A DNA stretch of 64,000 bases from Breviolum minutum Mf 1.05b.01 (GCA_000507305.1 DF239550.1:53414-117413); one strand, 5' to 3'. Counted from the stretch's first letter, positions 42,901 through 50,929 are shown. The notes: generated by a model not told the origin, from the letters alone. Numbers and translations are program-made.

Positions 42901-44948
42901 CATGACTGAATTGCAAAAGCGGCTTCTGAAACCCCTGGATTATATTCTCGGCAGATATCAGTTATGTTCAAAAGATACAAACCAGTCGGACTGAGTGCTA
43001 ACTTGACCTGTGTGTTGATGGCACTAAGCTGACAAGAATCGGTTTGTGTGTCCAGAATGCCTCCCAAAAGTTTGAAAGCCCTCTTAGAAAACAAGAAGGG
43101 GGTATATCCTGGAACCACTTCAACAGCCAGATTCAACAGTTTGGAATTGGGGGCCTGTTTCAAAGGGAACAACACTTGATACATGCTGGTGAGGGTCTGG
43201 TTATTCCCAAAACGAAACTTCACTTGGCTGGGACGATTCTTAATTGATTTCAGCAAACGTTCAGGCAGCACTTGACACAGGCGACTGAATGTTTTGTCTC
43301 CGATGATACATCTACTGGCTCCGGTGTCCAGAATGGCATGTGAAGCCAACTGATCTGCTACGACAAAAACTTCTGACGAGACATGTCGTCCAAAGTTAAA
43401 CCTTCGGGATTCGTTCTGAGCCATGCCATCATGAGACCTGAGTTTATGATGAACTGAGATCACGTCGGATGCAGGGCTGGATGTGCAAATCTTCGGTTGA
43501 GAGGAGGAAACAAACTTCTGCATCCGGCTATGCAAACGATGTGCATGTTGACTCCAACGATGAATCCTATCTTTACCCCTTGATGACATGTGATGGGCGG
43601 ACACTTGTGGCATGCTACTGTTATTATTGTTATACTGAAAATAGCAATCTTCTTCGACAACACAAGTAAGAATACCTTCATTGAAATCCGAACAAGAGAC
43701 ACTTGGATGAGCTTCAGGCTCTTCTTGATCCGACACAACATCATCACCTTGGTCCTCGGCATAGAAAGTGACCACTGGGATGTCGTGCTCTGCCACGTGT
43801 GCTGATGCGGTAGATTGTGCATCTTTCATTGTCGATCCTTCATTCGAACCACGTTGCGGGCATTCCGCTTTCCAGTGGCCAAGAGCTCCGCAACGTCTAC
43901 AGTGGCTACGCGCTATGCGTTGCAGCAGAGAATCACGGCTCTTGGACTTGGACTTCCCCTTGAAACCTTTGAAAGCCGTCTTACCTTTGCCCTTCGAAGT
44001 CCCTGAAGCACCCACCGGCCAAAAGCCTCTGGTCTTCCTTTTCTCCAAAAGGCGGGCTCGGGCATCCATGTAGGTCGTAAAGGCCTCGAAAAGTTCCGGG
44101 GTCTCTTGCAAGAACTCCTCAAACTCGTTCTCGAAAGATTGAATCGTCAATGCATCCTGGTCAGATTGAGCTATCATGATATCCAGAAAGTCGGCGTCTA
44201 AATCTGGTTCTTCGTCATGAGAGGCAGCATAGATTCCTTCGGCTATGGCACTACCTGAAGACGTCTGAGATGGCTCTAAGTCAACCTGTTCCCCCAAGTT
44301 GACATCGTATACTCGAGTCTTCGATGCTGGCTTCCCAGCATGGAAATCGTAAAAAAACTTGCTGCCCAACAACCTGAAAGACTTGACCACAGGATCATAC
44401 TTCAGCTCGCCACTGTGTTCCAGTAAGATCTTTTTCTTATCTTCTCCAGGAAGTGTTGACTGACGTAGCAACACATAAGCCTGGACCTCCTCCAGCTTGG
44501 TATTTCGACTGATGAGCTCCGTGAAGTTGTTCTCCATCCTCGACAGGTATGAGTCATGCGACTCGTCGGCCTTTTGTACCGTTCCGTACAAGGCCTTCTC
44601 GAAAAACTCATATCGCTCTTCCAGCTCAGTAGATCCCCAAGACCCTCCAATCGTGTTGACAAGTAAGGCTATGCCACTAACGTCCTTCACCTTCAACTTG
44701 TTTGGATCGAGCTTCGACACCTTTCTAAATGCTGTCCCTTCGATGTGAAGGGCAGCTCTGGGAGCAAGCAGCTCCAGGTGCTCTTCCGGCCACATGGCCG
44801 CCAAGAATCGCAGCTTCTGAGCGTATTCTTGCACATTCGTCGTCCCAGGTATGAATTTCGGAATGGCACTCCAAGGCAAAGACGAGGTCGGGATTCCGCT
44901 CCCTGAGACATCGTCAGCAGGCACTGGAACGCTCGCAGCCCCCTGCAT
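36999..44948 (-). CDS. Copia gag-pol polyprotein, 2649 codons
   Basis: Polyprotein for capsid formation, processing, integration and reverse transcription. By residue: gag-like helical region about 30-300; CCHC zinc knuckle C350-C353-H358-C363; aspartic protease DTGAS at 541-545; residues 678-991 low-complexity (see the overlapping frame); methyltransferase-like region about 1038-1265; integrase zinc site H1551, H1556, C1584, C1587 and catalytic D1614, D1673, E1707; an SH3-like tail about 1827-1887; reverse transcriptase about 2105-2350 with D2196 and HVDD (D2292, D2293); RNase H D2446, E2499, D2545, D2594. Starts at ATG 44948, ends TAG. It is about twice the usual copia length because of the middle region. 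All catalytic residues seem present; HVDD replaces the usual YVDD. Spacing D1673 to E1707 is two residues shorter than the typical DX35E. Confidence 0.96.
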   Translation of the reverse strand: MQGAASVPVPADDVSGSGIPTSSLPWSAIPKFIPGTTNVQEYAQKLRFLAAMWPEEHLELLAPRAALHIEGTAFRKVSKLDPNKLKVKDVSGIALLVNTIGGSWGSTELEERYEFFEKALYGTVQKADESHDSYLSRMENNFTELISRNTKLEEVQAYVLLRQSTLPGEDKKKILLEHSGELKYDPVVKSFRLLGSKFFYDFHAGKPASKTRVYDVNLGEQVDLEPSQTSSGSAIAEGIYAASHDEEPDLDADFLDIMIAQSDQDALTIQSFENEFEEFLQETPELFEAFTTYMDARARLLEKRKTRGFWPVGASGTSKGKGKTAFKGFKGKSKSKSRDSLLQRIARSHCRRCGALGHWKAECPQRGSNEGSTMKDAQSTASAHVAEHDIPVVTFYAEDQGDDVVSDQEEPEAHPSVSCSDFNEGILTCVVEEDCYFQYNNNNSSMPQVSAHHMSSRGKDRIHRWSQHAHRLHSRMQKFVSSSQPKICTSSPASDVISVHHKLRSHDGMAQNESRRFNFGRHVSSEVFVVADQLASHAILDTGASRCIIGDKTFSRLCQVLPERLLKSIKNRPSQVKFRFGNNQTLTSMYQVLFPLKQAPNSKLLNLAVEVVPGYTPFLFSKRAFKLLGGILDTQTDSCQLSAINTQVKLALSPTGLYLLNITDICREYNPGVSEAAFAIQSCPAGVSSEHAGESKATTESVSQCLTQSNTRAKCVSSAPFEHPTCRKFPIRRVCQQNAQHGRVYQDHSQCTGASSHVALAAGSSPAGRIVDRDGRDSPNRDVQSSRSDDAGTADASSSVGNVGSTPEQSSCQPQDADHRSDVPTDVRSKSESKQPECQSTWEESKQSGLCSRGSTIGFGVGLRGRALHDRPFRRHHHQSSALGESDGCSDNFLNDCCSSPSRKSIDQGKNLITRHSGDSTSRPDSGCLGSTCHQLGKETQGQAILRGPEGRPGVLRVEPSSIQQSSSRSTGLCSLLPSSSEPLQFAGWSVDFHQDVMSTREQLKQSAKSFRPLHSLKKTIKSIDRIESKVEKVMITDCTKRFGDRVNTSRGPIKLLEIYAERQSPLTAAVIASGHKAMRFTKHDGDLSTFSGRLKLWSWIEQYNPEHIWMAPECGPWGGWNRLNQRKSLEMFDQIYLKQQREMIHVKLCAEICEYQVNRGRHFHLEQPLGSSMYQLPAFQYIRQHTARAIFDMCQFGLKIPQTDQYIRKRSQVFTSSQPMFLSLNQCLCNHQHLHHRIEGSHRFPGIGVQRVSRFCASYCQGFAKRIAREICSPNHMAVSTEQLACHNDEEDMTPPAKRVRFSSGILKRAKTSHGSNDGTLPVTTPASESPEAPKDPNPSENNLPDAASPSEPSRPETDPWSRVMVEANNLAPRVGNTLCDPNSQIFQMAQRLVPDLCIQSMFVCRGTDRLQVPILAPTSKEFPIRRTICTHRKTSEIHDLGSEDWHNLTRNQRIRKSVPSRLTITIFGSSRTPSHEPNALPRADTETPPNSSASRVSRIAQLPLECQLPRRDRPAELPLEGWAPPPVPLHGPKYRSLNSDEKRQLVQLHKNLGHPDPSVFANHLKDQGALDHIIEAARDFVCDTCVESTQTRHQRPSKLHEPKEFNDMVGIDGFYWTGKAGFQVLVFHCIDEASLFHLGKRLENRHLDHVIPTWTEFWFSWAGPPNQVYSDPAGEFRADQWLNFLQSHDILPRVTTESWQNGRVEKHGHIIQQMLDRYDNEETIQSPQDLDTVLQACFQAKNALARHKGYSPEQIVLGKAKKLPASLCSDESSVAHSLALGEGIESEQFRRVLNIRAKARQAFVLADNSQAMRRAMLRRSCPMRGPFQPGQVVMYWIKRNKPNRQEVGRWHGPAKVVFQEGLSIIWVSHGDRLLRCAPENIRPASLREWNDQSTPSVKDLKDLPEGEKDRYEFARELGLQDEDVRPLQNRPETPPVSSHPSIQPEYEPSSGTSVQQIEGETPNVEPAIPTEEPDLLTPPEMPDGVGDPEDLALFSAEALVVEPDHEIHEWHSYSAGVESQVCLAEDGFPYLDDPLQCLEDQCFMLEIDLTHNDLKAWTQSDRPEDFAHVAQVSKRNRLEVQIKDLNQQEKALFDIAKDAELNCWMQTNALKAVLRQSLNPDQILRSRWVLTWKNLEDEQGKPNGRKAKARLVVLGFQDPQLTEVARDAPTLTREGRHTVLQTIASFNWILSSFDIKTAFLRGKADNKNPLAMEPPIELRRKMQLDDNEVCALIGNAYGRVDAPLLFYKELTAQLKKLGFQSHPLEPCVHFLESWSNGSRKLHGVLGTHVDDGVCGGDQYFHDCLQKLKAVLPFGAFKQRNFVFTGIHLSQLPDFSIVASQKDYVHNIPAINVGKNRREQLESPANDEEITKLRAIIGSLQYAVTHTRPDIASRLGEVQVQLSRPTVQTLLSANKVLREAQTSDEVKICFRSIPPEQVTHVAFGDASFASPKQLASFQGSLIFATTPDLQKNQQAPLSPLTWSSKKISRVVRSTLSAEAYSMSRSVDKLGWLRLLWGILAVAEFKWKDPQVGYFQLPSATVVTDCKSLYDLVTRTAIPSCEEYRTTLEVLLIRERSHEHTVFRWIPTSLQLADCLTKVMDSSLLRIVLDTSTFQLYDENFSLERNAHRKQAARWLKEKGWSLQDDPAS
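41154..41837 (-). other. Methyltransferase-like domain in the polyprotein
   Basis: Residues about 1038-1265. LLEIYAERQSPLTAAVIASG followed by HKAMRF resembles the SAM-binding motif I of C5-cytosine methyltransferases. WMAPECGPWGGW (C1115) sits where the PC motif IV would be, HLEQP (1165-1169) where ENV would be, and RKRSQVF (1209-1215) where QxRxR would be. A C-x-C-x-H-x-H cluster follows (1228-1237). Retrotransposon-borne cytosine methyltransferases are known in dinoflagellates. Motifs are divergent, so activity is unproven. Confidence 0.5.
41975..42961 (-). CDS. Second frame inside the polyprotein, about 328 codons, GKKHKGK module
   Basis: Shifted +1 relative to the long frame, open from just after TAA (42962-42964) to TAG (41975-41977). 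It looks more like protein than the long frame here: a hydrophobic helix (LVQVLTLLLQLVVHLLEG-like), a likely coiled coil (NHLDQMMQELQTHRQVLETL), a linker, then WGKKHKGKRFCEVLKDDLGY followed by YEWSRARY and DFVRYCQVAL. That tail resembles the G-x-H-K-G-K ... Y-x-W module of exonuclease-X-like C-termini found in many dinoflagellate mobile elements. The long frame has an ATG (41957) 18 nt after this stop. Expression would need +1 frameshifting near 42910-42961, reinitiation or splicing; alternatively two compensating indels displaced the frame. Confidence 0.6.
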   Translation of the reverse strand: MISAENIIQGFQKPLLQFSHVLQGLVQNMPGSQKLLLNQFHSVSRNRIPEPSVYQVPLLSIPPAGNFPFVVCVSRMPNMVESIKTTANALVQVLTLLLQLVVHLLEGSSIEMEETAQTEMSNHLDQMMQELQTHRQVLETLVRHQNNRRANPRTLTTGVMSQRMFEASPNPNSPNVNPPGRSRSSQASVQGGPPSVLEWDSEEEPFMIDPSGDIITNPLHLVNQMAARTTSSTTVVPALPANPSTRARTSSPDIPVTQPQGLTVAAWGQHVISWGKKHKGKRFCEVLKDDLGYYEWSRARYNSLPPDQQDFVRYCQVALSRYNLPDGQ

Positions 44949-45033
44949 CGTCTCCCTTTGAAAACTCTTGCAGTATATTGGCAGCTACCAAAAAACAGTA
45001 GGCCCTGGACTTCCACTCGTAATGGAGCACAAA

Positions 45034-45045
45034 GCTCCGCTACCA
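45034..45045 (-). other. Primer-binding site (initiator Met tRNA-like)
   Basis: One base inside the 5' LTR, the minus strand reads TGGTAGCGGAGC. It matches the classic copia site TGGTATCAGAGC (initiator methionine tRNA) at 10 of 12 positions. About 85 nt of leader separate it from the polyprotein ATG. Confidence 0.75.
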
Positions 45046-45046
45046 A

Positions 45047-45281
45047 TGTTGAAGATACACCAGTAGCTGAACCAAAAGATTGAACCAACCCCGTTGGATG
45101 ATGTTTCACGTTTCGATGGTGACCCCGTCACCCACTCGCAGCCAACCCTTTTGCTACCAAGCCATGCGTCACCCTGTGACACCGCATCCACTACCCACCA
45201 CTGGCTTGACCCATAAGTCAAACGGAGGTCACATGATTACCCGTGGATTCACATCAAGGATGGACATCTGTAGATTTCACA
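45047..45281 (-). repeat. 5' LTR
   Basis: Same 235 bp as the 3' LTR. It should contain the element's promoter; no TATA box was confidently placed. Confidence 0.96.
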
Positions 45282-45286
45282 TATAT
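45282..45286. other. Target site duplication, right
   Basis: tatat, matching 36730-36734. Confidence 0.7.
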
Positions 45287-45618
45287 ATCATACATCGATA
45301 TAACTACAGTATCATAAATGGAGTTCATGATCATTATGTATTCTGATGTATCATGATGAAGTGAATGTCAAAGGGCCTGGCACAGTTTAGCTATGTTGAT
45401 GAGTGGCTGTGGGCAGTACTTGGAATGTAGGACATCTGACAAAACATGGCAACGCAACCTAAAAACACACATACACATACGTCCCACATACATGCATTCA
45501 TAGAGTCACACATTGTAGATGGATACAGTACTCAGTATAAATACAGTATACACGTTATACATGACCTCTCCCTGTATACATGGAGCCCTGCGCAGTTCAG
45601 AAATGTCCCCAGTCTCAC

Positions 45619-45699
45619 AGTCTGCAATCTTGACTTCCTAGGCCACCGGGCAAGGTCTAAGAACTCTGGCACGTTGAAGCCCACACGACAAGAGTCTAC
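45619..45699 (-). CDS. Exon, 27 codons, both splice sites
   Basis: Acceptor cagattgagctcag, donor GTGAGAC; VDSCRVGFNVPEFLDLARWP then RKSRLQT. First host exon right of the retrotransposon. Confidence 0.6.
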
Positions 45700-45843
45700 C
45701 TGAGCTCAATCTGATTTCAGCCAAAAAAAACTGAAATCAGTTCCTAAATCACCAACTGGATATGAATTCAGTTTAAATGTTCCATTTTCAAGTATCATTT
45801 GGAGTTGGGTTCTCTGTTCACCTGGTGTCTCCAAATGTGCAAG

Positions 45844-45925
45844 TCACATCCCTCTTGCTCAGATGGCCCAGCTCCGGTGTCGGAGCCGTCATGACTGTTG
45901 GACACCTGGTGCTTCACTGCAGCTA
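45844..45925 (-). CDS. Candidate exon, acidic
   Basis: Frame AVKHQVSNSHDGSDTGAGPS then EQEGC, with GTGAC following. Confidence 0.48.
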
Positions 45926-46089
45926 TGGCTACTGAGAATGGCTAGATTTCATTCAATTCAACGCAATCTTCCAGTCTTTATTGGCATAATTCGAGGTTCG
46001 GCATGTTGCTTCATGCACTGACAGAAGCTCAATTTAAAATCACTGACAAGTCTTTGCAAGTTGAATCTTTGTAGGACAATCTCAACTGC

Positions 46090-46211
46090 TGTGGGAAACC
46101 ACACCCGCAAACTTTGGGACCCATCCGTGCCATTCCGTGCCTCCCTTGCAACTCCCGCAACACTGTGCTCCCAGGTTTGGTTGTTTGGATGATAAAGAGC
46201 TTCTCCAGAAC
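46090..46211 (-). CDS. Exon, acceptor clear, frame ambiguous
   Basis: Acceptor gaccaagtttgacag. Two frames are open: VLEKLFIIQTTKPGSTVLRE continuing LQGRHGMARMGPKVCGCGFP, or SGEALYHPNNQTWEHSVAGV. The first looks slightly better. Confidence 0.48.
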
Positions 46212-46361
46212 CTGTCAAACTTGGTCAATTTTTTTTTAACGTTTTTGCGCATGGTGAAATGAACGTTTTCATTCTTGTTCATGACTCATATGATGATTGT
46301 AATGACATAAAAACAAGCATGGTTTCGGAGACCCCCAAAAGATAAACAGCTAAACTACTTC

Positions 46362-46500
46362 ATTTCTTGGACCTCCACCCGCAACCATCAGCTCCCGCCA
46401 GCCAGCCGCAGGCCTCGTTGTTCTGTGGTGATGCTTCCAAGTGACAAAACTTCGCCATCATTGCTCCGTGACCCAGCAGTGCTATAACGACCTCTGGAGC
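46362..46500 (-). CDS. Candidate exon
   Basis: Acceptor aaatgttttgcag; phase-0 frame APEVVIALLGHGAMMAKFCH then LEASPQNNEACGWLAGADG. A second open frame (GSRGRYSTAGSRSNDGEVLS) cannot be excluded. Confidence 0.5.
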
Positions 46501-46908
46501 CTGCAAAACATTTTGGTCCTTCATGTGAAGTGATGGCGTTTCACCGTTTCACCAAGCTATCTTGAAATATATAAATCAGTTTTGATGCTTCAAAGAAATC
46601 ATATGAAATCATCATTTTCAGTGATACAGTAAGATCATTCGAGGTGCTGGCAATTTGTACCGTAGTGTACAGATTATAACAGAATATTATTCATATGACT
46701 TATATGTTACATAACGTCTAGGTGAAGTACATTGTAGTTGACGGATCAGCATTCAAAATTTGATGCTTCAACAACTCCTGAACCGCACCTTTAAAGCATC
46801 ATATTCTGGACGCTGGAAGCTCAAGCCTTCACCTCACACGAAAGATGTATTCATGATCTTGCCTCCGGAAATAAAAAATGTCCAAAGGGATCATCGCAGT
46901 TTTTTTAC

Positions 46909-46956
46909 CTCCTCAAATTGCAACGTCAATTGGGAGATGTTACCCTGTAACTGACG
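46909..46956 (-). CDS. Short candidate exon
   Basis: Reads RQLQGNISQLTLQFEE and ends at a GTAAAA donor; amphipathic. Confidence 0.48.
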
Positions 46957-46977
46957 ATTTTCCTTGATTCATCTATA

Positions 46978-47341
46978 TCAGTTTTCATAGAAGTTCAACT
47001 TAGGTACAAGGGAAATGACCTTTTCAACAACCCTGCCACTATGCCAAGAAGCTGTAGCTTCCACCAGACCAGTGAAGCTCTGAGAACGAAGTGGCAGAGG
47101 GATCCTGACACTCGAAATGTCACGGTCATTTGAGCTCTGCTTCGAGTTTCTACGAACCAACCTCCAATAACGAGTGCAGTAGGTGAGCTGGCAAACTTTC
47201 CTCAGACCAGCTGGAGTCAGCAAGCTGAGCAAAATTTTCTAAGAGTCCTGGTTTCACAGGAAAATCCTTGGATTCACATGTTCTTTTGCAACCTGTTGCC
47301 TTGGGATGAACATGTTGTCCTGGTGGACATTTCGTCTTCAT
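46978..47341 (-). CDS. Coding region, one or two exons
   Basis: Two overlapping frames look coding: KDFPVKPGLLENFAQLADSS then WSEESLPAHLLHSLLEVG (right), and NDRDISSVRIPLPLRSQSFT then GLVEATASWHSGRVVEKVIS (left). A GTTGGT donor and a GTTCGTAG acceptor lie close together between them, so the division is unclear. Confidence 0.5.
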
Positions 47342-47608
47342 TGAAGCTCAGCTTCCAAGTGTTTTGTTTCTGCAATGCCAAGTGAAGGCAGCAGCAGTAG
47401 CGAGAGAAAGGCTTTGAACTTTGGAAACCTCGGAAAGGCAGTAGACTCTGTAGACTCTAAATTTGGTCATACAAAGTGTGAGCATTGAGGAATGATGTTG
47501 CTTCAAGACTGAACACCTTCCAATAAGATTTAATAACCACAATCCAATCACAAGTGTTTCAGGATTCTACAATGTTCCCTGCAAAGCGGAAACACGTTTT
47601 CAACATTT

Positions 47609-47710
47609 CCAAATGACACCGTCTTTGCCCGCAAGAAGCTGCTGTTCCAAACGCGGCCAATGCTGAAAATGTCGTAGGCGTAGAGCCTTCAACTTGTCCG
47701 ACAAGAGCTC
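47609..47710 (-). CDS. Exon, about 34 codons
   Basis: Acceptor gtgttgctgctccag; ELLSDKLKALRLRHFQHWPR then LEQQLLAGKDGVIWKC. Confidence 0.57.
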
Positions 47711-48007
47711 CTGGAGCAGCAACACTACTTGCAACGAAAGCATGTTAAGATCTCCATGGATTGTGTGTATTTGTATGTATATGATGTTGTCTGTACTTGG
47801 ATAACCATGTCTATACATCATGATATCACTTATTTACAATCAGACATATAGTTTCTGATTCATCACCCGTTTCATTCCAGTTTCCAAAAACACTACAAGA
47901 ACAGAAGCTCAGCAAACTAAAGATATCCAAATGAAATTTCTTGTTGGGAATAAGTTTGGAATTCTCGTGTGTGTTTTAGTTGAATAACAAATCAATGCAC
48001 TTTTAAC

Positions 48008-48070
48008 TCCGTAGCAGAGCATTTGCTGGCTGTCCTCCTGCAACGGCAGTGGAGCGGCAAAGTTATCTGC
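48008..48070 (-). CDS. Exon, 21 codons, both splice sites
   Basis: Acceptor gtggtttttttcag, donor GTTAAAAG; ADNFAAPLPLQEDSQQMLCY then G. Confidence 0.6.
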
Positions 48071-48184
48071 CTGAAAAAAACCACGAGCCGCTAGACATGT
48101 GTACCAAAAATTAATATTGATGGCTCAAATCCAAGCACTTGAAGTTGGTAGTCAATAATTCTTTATACCATTTATACCATTCTT

Positions 48185-48320
48185 TTATGGCTTTTGTAAA
48201 TGATCGGGTAGTGCAGGATTTCAATTATCAACAGTTCCAGCGATCCAAACAGCAAGTCTTGGAGCGAAAAGTGTACTTCTGGAAACACTGCAGCTTCGAG
48301 TTTGTAACGTTGACAACATG
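48185..48320 (-). CDS. Candidate exon
   Basis: Frame YKLEAAVFPEVHFSLQDLLF then GSLELLIIEILHY; leucine-rich. Confidence 0.45.
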
Positions 48321-48387
48321 ACATTATACACAACAAATAACAATGAAGGTGCAAATGCATAGGTAAGGCCACACCTATTGCCTATAC

Positions 48388-48437
48388 ATAATATATATAT
48401 ATATTATATATATACACATTATATATATATATATTAT
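48388..48437. repeat. AT microsatellite
   Basis: Alternating (ta)n stretches. Confidence 0.85.
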
Positions 48438-48469
48438 GTATTGAACGTATTCAAAAGTTACATACTGCT

Positions 48470-48575
48470 TCGGCATCCCCATCCTGCAAAGGTTCATGGG
48501 TTTTGCAGCGCTCAGCTACAAAAGGGATTGGAGTTACAGTCCTTGGCACCAAAGGCAAAACGGTAAGATTGTGAG
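48470..48575 (-). CDS. Candidate exon
   Basis: Frame LPLVPRTVTPIPFVAERCKT then HEPLQDGDAEA. Confidence 0.45.
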
Positions 48576-48682
48576 CCTATACAGTATGTCTCATGGATGG
48601 AGGTTGCCCCCATGTCGGTTACGGTTATCAGGTGATGTCAATTTGAAGTACTACACGTCACTACAGCTGTGTTGGACCCCCA

Positions 48683-48789
48683 CCTCGCCCCTTGTTTCTG
48701 CTACACCAAGAGTCAAGTTTGTGGCCAGGACTGAACAACTGGTGAATCTGCCATCAAGACAGGGTGCCACCAACATATGATAAGCAGTC
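48683..48789 (-). CDS. Exon, 107 nt, both splice sites
   Basis: Acceptor gcccctgtttgcag, donor GTGGGG; TAYHMLVAPCLDGRFTSCSV then LATNLTLGVAETRGE. Confidence 0.6.
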
Positions 48790-49369
48790 CTGCAAACAGG
48801 GGCAAACATAGAATTCCAATGTTTTTGAAATGGCCCACAAGTCTGGAAGCATATGGAACCGTTGAATTTCAAAAAATCATCGAACTTGCGTCAACTTCTT
48901 ACCAGTACTGCCAATTAGGCAAACATGAAAAGAGCAAAAAAATCCAATCCAACTGGACCGGGATCAAACTGGATCAAACTGGAACTGGACTTTCAGTCAG
49001 GTTGCTGAATAGCCCGTAGCAGCGTACTAGAAGCAATTAAATGCAATCCTCAGCCACGCTTTCGTGATACCAAATCACTCCCATGCGCCCATGGAATTAC
49101 TGTCCAACCTGCTCAAGCAGCCAATATCACTAGGTATCATGGACATCATTGAACAGTGTGTGGAAGAATATCATTGGAGTGTCATAATCTTCTATACTCC
49201 AACCTCCAACTTGGGCAGTCAAAGAGGTTGGAGTCACGCTCCAAGCAAATTCAAACATCTGCAGAGTCATCCCAGGGCGGCACCGAATAAAATTCAAAAA
49301 ACCTTAAGAAATTCTGGAAACGAGAGGATTAAATAAGAAGTTCATAAATATGTTAACAATTCATAAGCC

Positions 49370-49506
49370 CCGTAGTCAACTCCGCAACTTTCATGTTCAA
49401 GGTTCTGGTTCCTTCTCTGGACAAAAAGTCAAGCAATGCACGACCTGCCTCCAAGGACAAGGGGAAGCATTGATCAAATGTGTCGGCAGCATAGTCATGC
49501 ATTACC
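49370..49506 (-). CDS. Exon, about 45 codons
   Basis: Acceptor acagtatactgtatcag-type (tactgtatcag); reads VMHDYAADTFDQCFPLSLEA then GRALLDFLSREGTRTLNMKV and AELTTG. A GC donor (GGG|GCTTATG) is the likely end. Confidence 0.6.
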
Positions 49507-49557
49507 CTGATACAGTAAAATATATAATGATGTATACTGTATCAGCACGTTGCATAC

Positions 49558-49682
49558 CAGATCCTAGCCGTATTCATGTTTTCTTCCAATTCGGTAAGTC
49601 CACCCAGTGTCCAGTTCATTTCTTTCCGAACTTCCTCCAATGCGTCTTTGGTATTTTGTGCTCGACTACTACTCACGACGAT
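49558..49682 (-). CDS. Exon, 125 nt, both splice sites
   Basis: Acceptor attgcaataggtcctatag-like, donor GTATGC. Reads SSSRAQNTKDALEEVRKEMN then WTLGGLTELEENMNTARIW; likely helical. Confidence 0.6.
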
Positions 49683-49699
49683 CTATAGGACCTATTGCA

Positions 49700-49850
49700 A
49701 TATCTGGAAAGCCAACGTAGCAACTTGTTGGTCTTGTTTATACTCTTTTCGCAGTGGATGTGCAAATGATCTAAGCTGGGGAGTGAACCTCTTTGACAAG
49801 GAAAGTGGTTCGGGAATTGCTTCATTAGTGTGAGTGGGACCACCAAGTGG
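49700..49850 (-). CDS. Candidate exon
   Basis: Frame IPEPLSLSKRFTPQLRSFAH then PLRKEYKQDQQVATLAFQ. Confidence 0.52.
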
Positions 49851-50165
49851 CACAACAAATAAGTTTTGTTCGTTCAATATGTTTCAACTTGAAGAAGAAC
49901 CGCTTGGATCCTTGGCATGACACTCAAAGCTATACTTCATCCACCTCCATGGACTGTCGCTTTGAACACTCCGTGAGCAACGGATCCAGCAGAAGATGAT
50001 GAAGCTTTGTCACCTTGATAGACGATAGATACTGTATGAGTAGCACACACACCTCCGTACTTTCATGTATATAAATTCAAGTACAACCCGACTTTCATCT
50101 ATCTACATGCACTGTGAGACATCATAATAGGTTTCAATCTTCATGGCCTAGCTGAGCGGCGTTCC

Positions 50166-50387
50166 TTATGGTGTGTGACCGAAGGAAGGCAAATCAGCCC
50201 AACAAAGGACCCCCCTCATTTGAGACTGCGCACAAACACGACACGCTCGTCTTTTGGGAACACCCCACCTTACTGTAGAACTGCACACTTTCCTACAGCC
50301 TGCGGAGCCTGCCTTCTGGCTAATACTACTTTTCATCTGCGCAAATAAATCTATCCAATGTGACACAGGACAAGCATGCAGACCCAA
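50166..50387 (-). CDS. Candidate exon, Cys-rich
   Basis: Frame SQKAGSAGCRKVCSSTVRWG then VPKRRACRVCAQSQMRGVLC. The C-x3-C and C-x2-C pairs could coordinate zinc; no family recognised. Confidence 0.47.
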   Translation of the reverse strand: MGLHACPVSHWIDLFAQMKSSISQKAGSAGCRKVCSSTVRWGVPKRRACRVCAQSQMRGVLCWADLPSFGHTP

Positions 50388-50410
50388 ACTGAGAACATGA
50401 TGAAAGTCAC

Positions 50411-50527
50411 TTCAGCTGATCATGCTGTTGCAATGTTACAAAAGCCTGTTTCAGTTCCACTGTGGACTCTTTGAATTCAAGATGGACATGTGTCTCAAGC
50501 ATCTTCACAAGTGCATATTCCAGGCAT
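50411..50527 (-). CDS. Exon, 117 nt, both splice sites
   Basis: Acceptor agctgttgttgctag, donor GTGAC; CLEYALVKMLETHVHLEFKE then STVELKQAFVTLQQHDQL. Predicted helical. Confidence 0.62.
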
Positions 50528-50799
50528 CTAGCAACAACAGCTACCAGCTACCCTCCACAACCATCCAAGTTGCAAATCTCTGAGAATCTGCTTGGAGAAC
50601 CTGATGTGAGACGTCTTCCCGGAAACAATCTAGGATTTGATATGTATCAACATATACGTACGATACATCGGATAAATTGAACTGTGGGGGGATGAGGTTG
50701 TTCAATTTATAGATCCAATTTTATCTGGGCCGGTTCTTACCCCATTCGCAAGTAACTTGATCCTCGAAGTAGTAACCACATGAGTTCTACTAATCCAAC

Positions 50800-50839
50800 C
50801 TCCACCGTGCAGTCTTTGCCACCAGGAGGTCCTTGGCAT
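50800..50839 (-). CDS. Micro-exon, 40 nt
   Basis: Acceptor accatctattgcag, donor GTTGG; AKDLLVAKTARW. Confidence 0.48.
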
Positions 50840-50929
50840 CTGCAATAGATGGTATGCCATGGTAATATACCATGATTACTATAGCTTAATACCAACAAAA
50901 ACCAAGTCTCTGGGATTGATTCCATATTT

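Larger units (their letters stand above)
36735..45281 (-). mobile_element. Ty1/copia LTR retrotransposon, complete
   Basis: An 8547 bp element with 235 bp LTRs starting TG and ending CA, a 5 bp target duplication (tatat), a primer-binding site next to the 5' LTR, and one uninterrupted gag-pol frame. Transcription runs on the minus strand, the same direction as the host exons around it. Domain order gag, protease, extra middle region, integrase, reverse transcriptase, RNase H defines the copia superfamily. The two LTRs show no difference by eye, so insertion was recent. Confidence 0.97.

Noticed and set aside
36685..45346. Frames on both strands inside the LTRs
   Set aside because: LTR sequence, present twice and identical; not protein-coding.
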